The notes under the pieces are model-generated. The model was not told the origin of the DNA. It saw only the letters and a list, made by a program, of their open reading frames with translations, and searched no databases. A stretch of DNA of 64,000 nucleotides, taken from positions 310,001 through 374,000 of the forward strand of contig SAXG01000027.1 of NCBI GenBank assembly GCA_012932865.1, written 5' to 3'. Below are positions 24,790 to 36,986 of the stretch, piece by piece (position 1 is the first letter of the stretch; each line of letters begins with the position of its first letter). The DNA comes from Amylostereum areolatum (taxonomy: Eukaryota; Basidiomycota; Agaricomycetes; Russulales; Stereaceae). Made by a program: the position numbers and the translations under genes.

Positions 24790-27220
24790 GAAAACCGAAA
24801 AATGTTGCACGGCATTCTCTCCCCGTCGACATCGCCCCGGGCGCATGCTCCCTCCGTAATATGACCCGCCTAGAACGCCCAAAGTAGAGATTTGACGTAC
24901 GTGCCCACGGAGTTGTGGACTATGATGGGCCATGGGCATCTCCTACACCGCTTGACAAGGCTTGGATTATCGGCTGTCACTGGCCAGCCCGAGGCTAAGC
25001 ACACAAGACACGCATGGAGTAGTGGGCCGAAACTCTCACCTGACCGTGAACGGACGTTCTACGGGCTTCTAGTACGGGCAAGACCGCCCGGAATGTAAAC
25101 TGCCATGGCCGTTCAATCCGGCTGTACAACGTGGCTGGTAAGTCATTGAAAACGTCCGCGTCAGCGCTTCTGGAACAGTATGCAATGCATGTGTGAAGGG
25201 TGTGAAGGAGAGATGAGCTCGGGGACAACACGGATTTTAGGTGAGAGCAAGTCTTCTTAATGACGACTCGCTGCTTGGCTGAAGTGCGGTCAGAGGTCAC
25301 AGGATGAATCATGGGTAGGAGGGAGAGTTGTATCTGGGGAAAAACACGCCTCATAGCAAGGAAATGGCTTGTGTCCTCAGATGCATTGGTGTGCTGGAGC
25401 TTCGCGACCAAACATCGCCTTGTAAGGTTGAATGCGTACGCACCTTTGGCATCCCTTTCGCACGCCAGCAGGCCTTTCAGGTACCGTTCGGCTTTTGAAC
25501 GCAGATCAGTCCCGACGAAATTATGGTTGGGTCACGTACAGAAGAGACAGAACTGCCAGATCACGAAAGGGAATTCGAAGCCTGTGGTGGAAAAGACGAC
25601 AATAAACATGGTAAGTTTGTGGTAAGTTATTGTTACTTCGGCTGTCCATCGCGGTCGAGAACGGGTTGAACGTGGAACGTCGGCCTATCGAGTGTTCGGC
25701 GATCTTCATGTGTATTTCTTCAGATCTGGGAGATGGGCCGAGACGACACACAAGATGATCCGGATGAGCTGAGGGTGGCGCTATCTGTTGTGCTTTATGG
25801 AAGATCAACTCCTTCTCGGCGCAAAGCGAGAAACCTGTAAGCAGGACCACCGCGGTTGGCAGGTGACGGTGTTCTCGGGCGTCAACGAGATGGATACTTA
25901 GTAGATAAGTCAAGAGGTATAGATACAGTGATGAATGAATGTCAGTGGATGGGGGATCGCATACATATACTGTTACAGATTGCCCTGTGACCATGCAAGG
26001 GATAACGAATGGGGAGGCTGACTGTCGGGAAGTCGATGCCACAATTAGGACGAGCAGGTACACGAGGTTTGGAACACGCACCTGCACTTCTAGTACTTTT
26101 CAGTGCCTATCAGACATGCGGGAGACCGACGAGATGCAGTCCGGATTGTAACAATCAGTGACCTTCTTCCGACGCGTGGTTCCGTCCGACATGCGCTCTG
26201 ACTTCCATTTGCACTGAGAGACGGGGGCATCGCTTGTGGCGAGGATCGCGGGCATGACCAGAGCGGATGACTCTTCCGAAACTAAGCAGGAGCAGGGATG
26301 ATTGGTGAACATTAGCGCTTCGGCCGCGATGGCTATAAGTAATGAAACTGTTAGCATATAACCGATCCAAGCTGCGGAATCACGGACCTTTCGGGGATAA
26401 GGATGGGCCTCTGAAGTCAGACAGGTGGAGACAGGTGGAGAGGGAAGGATAAATGAGAGCGTCGGGGGTGCCACAGGGGAACGTAGTCAGAAATGAGGGG
26501 ATCACAGATATCCACTTTATATATGTGATTGTCAAGATCAGAACAATGCACCGCAGATGTAAATGAGACACGGGCAGCCACAGGGGCAGTCGCTCCGGCG
26601 GTGTCGACGGCGATCCCGGTTTGTGTGAACAATGAGAGGACGGAAGCGGGGGCGTACTCTCTGCTTCACGAACCGGCCTCCGGAGCAACCGCACAATGAG
26701 CGGGTCGCATGGCCTTGGGGTAATTCCAGGGTTGGTCGTCCCTGTGGCCTTGCGACGGCATGGACCGTACATTCCTCGTCTTTCGTATCAAAGGTGGGCG
26801 CTCAGCTGAGTTGAGCGAGGGAGACGAGGCCGACGTGGTTCTCCGTCGTGATGTGCTAGCGATGTTGGCGCGGACCCAGAGTGAATCGATTACAAAATGG
26901 AGCGAGATATGCCTGACCTGCAGAGCGTGAGGAGCTGGTGCGAAGGAGTGTTATGGGCCGAGAGCTTGCTGGCGTCGGTACCGAGTGTGTTGGTTGGTTT
27001 CGGTTACCTTCCGGTTTATGTCGCCATGTTCTATCTCGTCTTTCTGTTTGGCCAAGAGTTGTTGGACGTATATGGGTGGGCAAGCCGGTGGTGTTTGTTG
27101 TTGAAGGGGACAAGAACTTGCATCTGGCATTCGGAATCTTGATGGATAAAAATCACGTGTTTATCCGGCTTGTCGAATGTCGATCTTCAGGTCGCTCAAC
27201 GCCAATGTCTTTCGCTCATC
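24790..27220. other. 2.4 kb without a firm gene
   Basis: Several 60-190 codon frames exist on both strands but overlap each other and show no family motif. The best candidate is on the minus strand at about 26640-26100. It shows protein-like FTQTGIAVDTAGATAPVAAR and later KWKSERMSDGTTRRKKVTDC. An intron with a GCTAAC branch site lies at about 26340-26393, but the phases I tried do not join. It is left uncalled. Confidence 0.35.
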
Positions 27221-28510
27221 ATGTCTACTCCGTCCGACCGCGTCCCAATTCACATCATCGACAAGCGAGCACTCGTCTGGGATGTTGACCGTAAGACAAA
27301 TCAACATCTGCGCTATCTCCCGACTCACCCTCCGGAAAAGCATAGACGTCGCCACCCTCAGATCAAGTCACCGCATCTCGGGCGTCCTCGCAGGCACACT
27401 TCCCCATCTCTCTCAGCAAAATGTCTTCCTAGGCCTTCCCTTGGTACTCATGCCAGAGGAACTTGTCCTTCTCGTTGAGAAACGTGCGCCTACATCCCCG
27501 ACTTCGGCGTCCTGACATCTAACCGTATGCAGAACTCGCCGTTCTTGTGGACGACCCTCGCGCGCACCGCATTCCAACAATCGACGAACTCAAATCCTGG
27601 GACAAGCAGCGTACGGACGATGTTACAGAGCAACTCGCTCGTCTGGCACAAGAATCTGGCAAGAAAGACGACAAGGCAAACAGCGAAGCGGCAATACAAA
27701 AACGCAAAGAACGCGAAAACAAACGACGGCAAGCCGCAGAGGCCGCTCGAAATGCTGTACTAGGGGCTGCAACACCCGCTGGTGACGATGAAGGAGCTAT
27801 GTTCGCCCCATCATCATCAGCTCACACCGAAACACCCGCTGAGCCACCTCACAAGTCAACTTCTGTCATCGCTTCGAATCTACCATACACTGTTACCATC
27901 CCTGCATCATCCGAAGGGCGCCCATGGCATGACTCCGCTGCGCACTCATATTTGACCCTCGAAGACGCTCGGACGGCAGGCGTGTGGACGTACCCCACCA
28001 CGGAGGCTGAGCGTGCCAAATGCGAAATATTTCGCGATCTATGGGAAAAAGGATATTACATGGGAGGGGGCAGCAAGTTCGGAGGAGATTGGTTGGTTTA
28101 TCCTGGTGCGTTGCACTTCTCAGCTTCACTATTCGCGTGATACAGCAGTTTGAATCCCATCACTGTGCATGTCATACCATTACCTCTTCCCCCCTTTTGA
28201 TACCCGGAGCCCTTGCGCTCTATGCACATCCCCACTGTTTGCTATTTTTCTCGTCCCGCTGATGGCTGTACTCTTCATGCACCATCATCCCGCAACTAAC
28301 CGTATTGCTTCTCCAGGGGATCCCCTGCGGTATCACTCCCACTTTGTTGCGACTGTGCAGACCTCTCCTCAGTCTCGATTACGCCCCATGGAGGTCGTGG
28401 CCCATGGACGTTTGAGTACGGCAACCAAGAAAGCTCACCTTCTGTGTGGATGGGACCCTGTAAAGCGCGAGGCAACTTACATCAGCGTCGAATGGGCTAG
28501 CTTCGGCTAA
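27221..28510 (+). CDS. SEN34: tRNA-splicing endonuclease subunit Sen34
   Basis: The N-terminal exon is MSTPSDRVPIHIIDKRALVW. After an intron (27291 to about 27346) come VATLRSSHRISGVLAGTLPH and LGLPLVLMPEELVLLVEK. After a second intron (ending about 27530) comes LAVLVDDPRAHR, then a charged linker (AIQKRKERENKRRQAAEAA). The C-terminal nuclease fold reads EIFRDLWEKGYYMGGGSKFG, GDWLVYP, and across an intron GDPLRYHSHFVATV and TKKAHLLCGWD, stop 28508-28510. Tyr and His of RYHSHF and Lys of the KKAHLL segment fit the endonuclease triad. Sen34 cuts the 3' splice site of intron-containing pre-tRNAs with Sen2, Sen15 and Sen54. All joins keep frame. Confidence 0.9.
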
Positions 28511-28644
28511 GGAGGACACTACAGCGCTTGCATCTGTCTCTGGGCCTGCGTTGCAGGATGGGGATGTTGTACCCGAATGCAATATATGTATATTATTCGT
28601 TCAGTATACAGAAATAAACCTAGTATCCACCGTCCTCCAAGAAA

Positions 28645-30205
28645 TCAGTCGAACTTCCTCCTCGATGCGAGCCTAACGCCCCCCTGTCTTAACATCGGTC
28701 CTCCTGATCCCCGCTTCGACGTCGATGGACGCATCTCGATCGCCTCTGCTCCCTCCTCCATCTCCACTCCGCGCCAATCTCTCTCCTTTTTCATCCCAGA
28801 GCCTGCGCGATTATGCCCCGAGCGCATACAAAAGTTGAGCACGCGCAGGACAGCGTCATTGATGACGATCACAGGCGTGAAGATAGGTATGCGGATGGGG
28901 ATGTAGGGCGAAGGATGGAGGACGGTTTGGTGGGAGTCACTTGGCGGTAGGGGGTTATACGGGTCGTATGGCACGGGCCGTGCGTGCATGGCCATGATGA
29001 TGTACTGGAAATAATGTTAGCTTCGATTAATGGGAGGGAGCCGATGAATGGGAACAGGAGGGGGGGAGCCAGCAAAATGGGCGGGAAAACGGCAAAAGAC
29101 ACCCACAGAAGGAAAGAGGATGGCGAACAACGCGGCATTGGCAAGTGCACTTCCCCACATGCAGAGAGTTGCGGAGGGCAGGCCTGTAACCACAAGGGCG
29201 ACGTAATCAATCATATGAACTGAATGCATGCAGGTGCATGACCTCGTACCGAAGGCAAGGTAATACATCCAGCGCTCCTCAAGATGGCGTACACGACGTG
29301 AGAGCGACATGCCCCGGGCGATCCATATAAACCTGCGCAACGGTTCAACATTGACATTGACATCGGAGATTGCCTGTTGAACGCTCACTCGAAACAGTAA
29401 TACCTGCACCCATGGTTCCCGGTCAATGGCAGATCACAAGAGAAAGAAGGGACAACGCACGCATCAACCCATGCGAAGAATGTGATCTCAGCAACGCCGC
29501 CGACAAGTGGCACGTAACCGAGTGCGAAAGAGAGTGCGACACTTGTTGAGATCATGACGCCGCGGTATGCCGAGGTTGCGATCGAATTGAGAAATACAAT
29601 GTAGGAGTTCTTCGAGCCACTGTCGACCGGGGTGTAAGAGGATGACCGTCCATGCTGCAATGTATATGTTCTCTGTGCAATCAAATTGCACCACGACGTC
29701 TGTAGGGGTCTGACCATTAGCTTTGCATGAAGGCGGGAAAGGTGGTGACGAACGTTGAGGTATAGAGACGCGCCCACGACTGGCAACAGCCACAGAACCT
29801 GATAGAACCATCCTACATTTCTGTGAAGCCAGCTTTGGGGTTGATCTTTCGCCAGTGGATGCAGAAGGAGATCGAAGACGTAGATGGAAAACAGTGAGAT
29901 CGCATTGAGCATGAATGATTTGACCGCGTTTGTTCGAATCTCGGGATCACTACATAGATCGACACCACCAAAGCAAATTTAGAATAGGCAGTGGTATGTA
30001 TAGAATGGAGGCTACGTACACACCTTGTGACGACGCGGAGGACGACATCCCACCGTGAGGCGTCCACGAGCCCGCGCCATGCCCAACCGATTTGCAGTGT
30101 GAGCGTGTCCTGTAATGTTAGAAACGTAGGGTATGATGTGCGCGCAGACGTGTGGGTCGCTCTTTGGTATGAAGAGGGTTCCGGACGGAAGATGGGACGC
30201 GACAT
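28645..30205 (-). CDS. EI24 family multi-pass membrane protein
   Basis: Starts MSRPIFRPEPSSYQRATHTS at 30205. Exons then read TLTLQIGWAWRGLVDASRWD, SFMLNAISLFSIYVFDLLLH, WFYQVLWLLPVVGASLYLN, YIVFLNSIATSAYRGVMIST, LSFALGYVPLVGGVAEITFF, RGMSLSRRVRHLEERWMYYL and SALANAALFAILFP. A cytosolic tail with HARPVPYDPYNPLPPSD ends at 28645. Several hydrophobic segments and the LEERWxYxLAFG region match the EI24/EPG-4 family, ER membrane proteins tied to autophagy in animals; the fungal role is not well defined. Six or more short introns occur. The tail from about residue 330 is poorly conserved and may be mis-spliced in my reading. Confidence 0.82.
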
Positions 30206-31284
30206 GGTATGTCGTCGTTGACAGTTGTGTAAGAGTAGCACAACCTACTGGCTACGAGAGACTAGACTAGGCTGACTAGCGCCGTCTGGCGCCGTCCCTT
30301 CGTCTCGGCGCTTGTTTGAAAGCGGAGATGGAAAGTTCCTCACAGTTCGACGTGCACCGTTCTCAGCAACTTCGCTCTAAGTCTAGCCTATCGCACAGAG
30401 GTCTCACAAGTGAGCCATGCACAAGAGCACCCGCCATTGGACCCCCTTTGATCCCCTTAGGTTCGTATTTTTGAATCACTGAATATCCCGTTAGCTTTTA
30501 GTTGGCCCATCATGGCTGTTTGGACTCCTTCGAATCCTGTCGGTCCTCCGCCGCCGTCGACACTGTGGCTGGTTTAAAAAGACTAACTCGACTTCGCGTG
30601 AGTCGCTTCTTCTCTTGGACGTTGAATGTTGATCATCCAGGGTCGCCGTCCCCATGGCTGCGCTATTCTTGCCTGTGTTAAGTACACTGTGTATCAGGAT
30701 ACACCATGTTTACATAAAACATGTTTCCGTGGCGCACTAGTAAGTACTAGCTGAGACGTACAGCTTTGCTGGGGTTTCTAGCCGACATCTGGCCGTGTAA
30801 GGTAGCTGGACAACTGGTGCCGCCGTGTCAGTGCGATTTTCAAAGAGTCCTTCGTGCGCTATTGATAGTGTGTTGTCTTTCTGGTGCGAAGAATATGGCG
30901 ATGGGTAGTAGGATGAAATCAATGCCATTAACTCTAATGTACGTGGGATCCCTCTCTGAACCGGATTAGTGTTCATGAATAAATGCAGTAACTATACCAG
31001 CACCTTTGTCATTCATTCGACCCCCTCCTTTGGTCCGAAACTCGGGGGCTGCCAACACAATATGCTGAAGCCCGTTATGAAAGCCTTATCAGACTTATCA
31101 TCGCGTTGGGTTTTTTTTGGTTCCCTCTTTCATTTGCGCATCATGCGACCTCAGCTGATTCGGCGAGGCTTCTATGAGCCGCAACATGCAAGACGACCCT
31201 CTCACTCGTAGTGACCCAATCATGCCGCTCCCCCATTCGGACGGCCGTCCCCATTGAGACCTAACATGTAAGTACTTGCAATTG

Positions 31285-31336
31285 ACTCAAGAGCCCGCCA
31301 TCTGGGAAACCATGGGTTCAACCCCCATCTCCAATT
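31285..31336 (+). other. tRNA-like segment (A-box-like run and perfect T-arm), possible SINE head or decayed tRNA
   Basis: A perfect 5-bp stem ATGGG/CCCAT encloses the 7-nt loop TTCAACC at 31312-31328, which is a B-box. About 25 nt upstream TGACTCAAGAGC resembles an A-box/D-arm. A matching acceptor stem is weak and the anticodon arm is not clear, so this is not called as a functional tRNA. Confidence 0.35.
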
Positions 31337-33676
31337 CAATAGGCCATCTAGGGGACCTGGGTCTGACGACAAACGCAAACTCGTTATTTTTACTTAGTTC
31401 AACGGCCACTAGAATCTGAATGTGGCTTCCCGACTGCTGACCACGTCCCAGTGCCCTTCTAGTGTGGTCAAATCTTGCGGTCTTATGCGCCTAATGCCAA
31501 GATAGCGGCTTTAGCACGTATGGATGACGTATATCTTGACTGCATTGTCCGACCATCTGGCACGGGGCTCCGGATTCGACGGTACTGACTGATCTTACCA
31601 GATTAGACACCACACGCGAGGTGACCCGTCGTTTTGGATCGGATCACGGCAAGGGCTCGTACCGGGAAGGCAGATGCGTGACACCGCTGTACCAGTATAG
31701 CAAAGGTTGGTTTGACGGGCCAGGTCTTCTCATCTATGCCTCGTGTGCGCGATAGGGAGAAGCACGTGCAAACTTTGTTTCATCCCACCCCATTCCGACC
31801 AGTCCAATTTGGACGGAATAGACTCGATGGTGGCGTCGAGTTGGAGATCAAAGACTCAACCATATGGACGCAACATGATGCAACACATCCCGCGCAGGAT
31901 CGAGAATCACAGGCGAATTTAATGATTGGAGTGCGGTCCGACACTGTTGCCCCTCAGTGTATTGTGGAGTCATCGGACATACCCAACACGGTGAGTAAAC
32001 CGTAGGCGAGCCTGACGGTCTCTGCACGAATATGGTGACCTATGAACTGTGTCAGCCTCGGGATTTAGACGACCACACGACGATGGTACATTGCACATAG
32101 TACACACTGTGCGATTTATACGAAACACGCAATGATCCTGTCATGAATTCAGAGAAGGAACACGTGGGACTTCGAGAACGCAACGGAATCGAGCCGCAAC
32201 ATAACGAAATCAACCGGAAACTGGGTTCGAATTCAGGATCCAGTCGTAGGAGCTCAGACGCGGCTGGTTCCCACACGGTATCCATTACATTGGGAGTAAA
32301 ACCCACGCTTAGCTGAGGGTTTGATGCCAGTAGGGATTTGCAGGGAGGGGGGCATCGCGCCGGCGGAAATTCGACACACCACTCTTGTGATGTGCGCGAG
32401 TTTGCGTAGGTAGCTAATGGATCGGAGGGCCTAGGGTGCGAAAGGCGGTGTAATAATGCCGGTAAAGTCAGCCTGGGTGTAGTGTGGCGCGACAGCAAAA
32501 AGATTGAATAAGGCTATAAGGACTGCGGCGTACTTTGGTCTAAGCCGCATATGTAACGTGCTCTACATCCTTCCTCGCATTTGAAGGACGCGCATGCATC
32601 CTCTATCCACGCTGGGCAGAGCACGGCATGGAGGGAGAGGTGAACTTGAAGTGCGATGAATCGACGAAGATAGACATTGAGACTCCCCATGGAGCGCTTA
32701 GATACATGCTCGTGGGTAGAACTGCCCATAACTCTAGATAGAAATACGAAGATAAAGCAGTGTTGTTATCGGATCGACAATGAGAGACAAACCTCGGAAG
32801 GGTCTGGCAAGATGATACACCGGTCGCCCGAGTCCAGCTCTACTCGTGTTTCAGCAGCCGAAATAGTCGAGGTTCGGCCGCCCAGAACCTGTCGCACGGA
32901 AAGCGGAAAGGGCGGAGTTTCGAAGACGTCGACAGCAACGATTGAGACGTGAGTCTAATAGCGAGCACTCCGGGGGGCCCACCGGGGGGGTTGACGAGAT
33001 GATAGGTGATAAATATGCATTAGAAGATCATTGACACTCAAGAGTATTCTATGGCAGTATACAGATGGAAGAATGCGAACCAAAGGCCTGATTCGCATGG
33101 CGAGAGGAACTCCGCCGCAAGTGGGTGCTGTTCGACCGTTCCTGAGCTGAGTCTAGTAAAGCATGCTTTGACGCCTTGGCAAGTTAATCAAGGAAGTGCG
33201 GTCCCAGAGTATGGGAATAAGTGTCACGGGAACCTGGCTGGGATGCGAAGAGAAGGCAGGTACTTAAGAGCATGGAGGAAGAGACTCGGACGAGGTCCGA
33301 GAACGAAAGATGGTAAGTAGCCAAATGGGTGTGCAGCCCCGGCAGCCGGCGCAAAGCTGACTAAGGGTTAAATGAAATCCGATATTATGGCGCACATCGT
33401 GGGGTTAACGGGGGTCTGGGAAGGGTGAGATCAGGCCTTCCCAACAATGATCAGATAAGACATAAGTAGCAAGTATAACATTCTGCTACACACCCTGATC
33501 AGGACTTGAACGGGCTAGCTAACGGTGGTATATGTCGGAACCCCTCACAGCCATCTACACGTGGGCATGTCGAGCGGGCAGCCACCAACGGTGCGTCGCT
33601 GTCTCCTCTATCAGGCTAGCTAGATCCGCCAACCATTGACTTACTCTGGCGTACAGAAATGTACGCAATATCTGTG

Positions 33677-33726
33677 CGTGCATGGCTCACCGTCAATCTC
33701 GGTCGTGCATGGCTCACCGTCAATCT
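33677..33726 (+). repeat. 23-nt direct duplication
   Basis: Two identical copies, 33677-33699 and 33704-33726, are separated by 4 nt. No gene is nearby. Confidence 0.8.
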
Positions 33727-34427
33727 AGCGATCTAATGGAGGGACGGTGGGGGTGGCCGTCAAAATGCCTTCCTGCGATCTGTGTGCACCGTGCTGCATA
33801 GAGCTGTAGTAGCGACGAGGAGGATCTGGAAGACGCACCTGCACGGAACGCCATCCGGGGACTTATGTTAGATCATAGGAGGCGGGGCGATGCGTGTGTG
33901 CATGTATTATCAGAGGATATGTTGGTGTTCTTGTCAATCACGATGGTATGGTATGGGTGGGAGATATCTGATGGACATAAGTCGAACATCGGGTGTCAGG
34001 ATGATCAATATGTGCCGAGGTAGCACGGTAGCAGGCGTAGATCATGTAGCGCGCAATTTTGTGAGTGAGAAAAGGAAAGGAATTATGCAGTGACTTGTTG
34101 ATGTTCGCCAGGGCATGGGTTTCTGAGCAGTGTGCCGGTGACCGGTGACCAGTGGCCATCTTGCCAGCAAATGTACTCAGAAGATTTCAGGGATGTCCGT
34201 TCCGTGATTGCAAATAAACATCGGACACACGAAAGAAAAGGACACCGTATAGCATTTCACGATCAGCACCCGGTATGAGCAATTGAACGGCAATATACAT
34301 ATATGAATCAACCGCCGCAGGACGAAAAAAGGTCAGAATGGGAACCGGGCATCCCATGGTTCAGTGCGAGCCAGAAGGAGATGCTGCGGGAGACAGGCTT
34401 CCCGGGTTCGCCAACTCTCGAAGTGCC

Positions 34428-35856
34428 TCAGCAGCTATCTGGCGGCGCCGACGTACTCGTATCTGAGCAAGCGCACTGTCTGCGGCGAGAGCCCGTCCTT
34501 GGACGAGGTCGCTGCGGAATATTTGACTGGGGGGCTGTCTCAGGCCGGAATGAGATCTTAGAAGACGAGTGTACGCACCGGTCCCACCAAGCTAACAAAG
34601 ATTTCACTTCAACCTGCTCGTCGGGGTCCCCCAGGAGGTCGACGAGACTTCGGTAGAATCGCTCAGAGTCCGTAATCTTGTCTGTGCGTGAAAAAACTCC
34701 AGCGGAATGAAGTGCAAAGCGAACCTGCGATGAAGATGTAGTGAGGAAATAATGACGGGACTGGGTGGAGATCACCTGTGTCGCGACGTAAGCTATGGAC
34801 GCCCTTGTAACGCGCTTCATGCCGTGGCGTCGAGCATTTCCTTGCCGAGTTGCCCTAGACTCGCCGTAGACTGAGCTGGGTGAAGTGAATATGTATTTGA
34901 ACGCCTGTCCAATGCCACCAGAAAGTCAGCGTGCATATTACATGAGACGTCTATAAGCTAACCATGACGAGAATGGAGCTACGCAGCAGCCCCTTCCATG
35001 CATCCTCAGGGTCGTAATGATAGCCTTCATAGAGACAGATGGGCCACTGGTCGCCACTGGGAATCGTCTCGCCGTCACGCAACTGTCACTGTATCCTGTC
35101 CATGAGTTGGGTCAGACATCTGCGTCACCGACCGCAAGGGGACTTACTTACTCTTCATCTTCCCAATTCAGCCCGGCGGGACACAAGAGAAACCCTGTTC
35201 GAGGGTGGTTGAAGCCACGAGTTGACTTGATGTGGCGCGCGATTGGCGGATTGAGAGGCTCTCCCGGCTCAGTGATCCAGTCAAGGATTGCCCCCTTTAG
35301 ATTTTTGGTGTCGTCGGAGCGGGCACCGTTGATACCTTTCTGCATCTACAAGAGTGACCGGGGTTTATGAGTGACAGACAACCGTTTAAGTGTGGATAAA
35401 CTGACCAGATCGCAGATATAGTCCATCTGGCCATCGTCCTCGTCGTCCTCGCCGAAGATGGCGTCACGAAGCCCAGGGACCATATTGAGGAGCGCCTCGT
35501 ATGTCTCCTGTTCAACGCGCTCACTGGGGAGCTTATCTATGAGCGCCGTGTCGGAAAGGATTCAGGGAAGAACGTACGAATAGGGAAGATCGGAGACCGA
35601 TCGACGGGCGAGCTCAGGTGCGCGAAGCAATGCATTGGTGACCAGGATGCGGACAGAACACATCCCCGCGACGGTCCTGCCAAAATGCCGTCCGTGGTAA
35701 ACGTAAACTTCACTCTTGACTCTGTGGATAGGCCAAGGGTGTCTAACCAAGTCGGAGGAAATGAAGGGCAGGGACTCACGGTCGCTTGCGCGGGCCAATG
35801 GACATTGCGTCTTGACGCTGTCGCCGCACCAGATCGTTGTTCTCTTCTAGAGGCAT
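34428..35856 (-). CDS. DUF6698-type protein
   Basis: Starts MPLEENNDLVRRQRQDAMSI at 35856. Exons continue with KSEVYVYHGRHFGRTVAGMC, SERVEQETYEALLNMVPGLR, MQKGINGARSDDTKNLKGAI plus LDWITEPGEPLNPPI, TGFLLCPAGLNWEDEE, LRDGETIPSGDQWPICLYEG, YHYDPEDAWKGLLRSSILVM, AFKYIFTSPSS, ATRQGNARRHGMKRVT, and VRFALHSAGVFSRTD with LLAWWDR. This segment order is that of a family expanded in Agaricomycetes and labelled DUF6698; its function is unknown. Seven or so exons join with good phases. The C terminus is unsure: after LLAWWDR the usual QIFP-like end is not found, and the only in-phase join I see gives a short odd tail ending at 34428. The 3' end may be truncated or altered. Confidence 0.8.
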
Positions 35857-36141
35857 TGCTGCGATATGTTCTGAGTGGGAGGAGGACGAAAAGAAGGATG
35901 ATGATGTGGAAAGACACGGTGGAGATAGGGTGTGACTCGAGGAAGGATGAAGGCTTAACGGCGCGTGAGGAGAGGGTTGTTTCTGTTCTTATGCCTACAT
36001 GGGCGCGCGTCGTGACTTGGTGGTGACCGGTGCACATTTGGGTCGCGGTCACATGTTATGCGCATGCAATGGGAGGCAAGGGAGATATGATTTAAAGGCA
36101 GGGTTCAAGGAGGGGCGGGGGTGACACGCAGCCCACGCACC

Positions 36142-36700
36142 ATGGATTCCCGGTAAGTAAACCCGATTGCTGAATGGCCCATAAATTCACCTAGGCTTAC
36201 TGTCATGGCGCCGAAGACCGCGCAGGCACGTCACCTTTGTACTCCCACCCTGCGCGCCCAAGCGCAAACGATCGCAATCTCCAGGAGACCACGTGCGCGG
36301 AGGTTTTCCTTCCAAAGCAACGGGAGGTAGATCCAAGAGCCATATCACTGCCGAAGCCCGGGAGGACGGATCCAAGGGGAAGCGTGCACGCGGAGGTATT
36401 GAGTCCGTCCTCCATCCTACTACTCTTGATTTGCCCAGGAGCACGCGCAAAGCGTCCTACCTCTCGGAGCCGAACATGGGTGGGACTTGCTGGTCCACGA
36501 GCGCAGATTGGATGTCTTGGAGGTCGCTCCCATCTCTACCATGTTGGAGCGAAGGCGAATACCCCCCGACAGGTGGGGAGGCTGAGATGCGAAGAGAGAT
36601 GTCAAGGAGGGAGGTTGTGGGCGCCCGCCTGGCGGAAGAACAAGCGAGGGCGACTGCGAAGGCTAAGAAGGCAGAGGTGAAGGTGAGGGACTTTGTCTAG
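36142..36700 (+). CDS. small basic protein with nuclear-localisation-like motif, unknown
   Basis: Exon 1 is only ATGGATTCCCG (36142-36152). It splices (GTAAGT...GCGCAG, acceptor just before 36229) to HVTFVLPPCAPKRKRSQSPG. The frame then stays open to TAG at 36698-36700. The product has a PKRKR nuclear-localisation-like motif, a second basic patch (GKRARGG) and a charged C-terminal helix (RLAEEQARATAKAKKAEVKV). An alternative acceptor at 36187 would give a different, shorter frame starting MDSRLTVMAPK. No family is recognised. A chromatin or nucleolar role is only a guess from the composition. Confidence 0.45.
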
Positions 36701-36986
36701 GCGAATGAAGGGAGGTACGTAGCGTAGTTAGAGTCTCCCAATGAACGACAACGACATCTTACATGACATTGCAGATGGCAAGCAAGCTTGAAGACGCAGA
36801 CTTGGTGCTGTGGTCGCATCCGGTCGCGTGACTCTCTGCCGTACCGGTTCCGGTTCCTGTCCTCGGCACCCCGACTTGCGCACAAACTGAATCTTCTCGA
36901 GCAAGAAACACAATTACATTGAAGCAGAGATCACAAGGGAACACGGATGGCTGAGAAGTACATAATCAAAGCAACAAAGGCAGAGT

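Larger units (their letters stand above)
30206..34427. other. gene-poor region of 4.2 kb
   Basis: No frame resembles a known family and no transposase or reverse transcriptase motifs were seen. It contains a tRNA-like T-arm (31312-31328) and a short duplication (33677-33726). Frames of up to about 150 codons (for example 32498-32052 minus, 31712-32005 plus) lack motifs and splice support. It could be decayed transposon sequence. Confidence 0.5.

Noticed and set aside
26897..27142. Hydrophobic plus-strand frame resembling a membrane protein
   Set aside because: No splice sites, overlapping minus-strand frame of equal length, and no family pattern; composition alone is not enough.
32215..32245. 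A second tRNA-like B-box (GGGTTCGAATTC)
   Set aside because: The flanking stem does not pair and no A-box is found.
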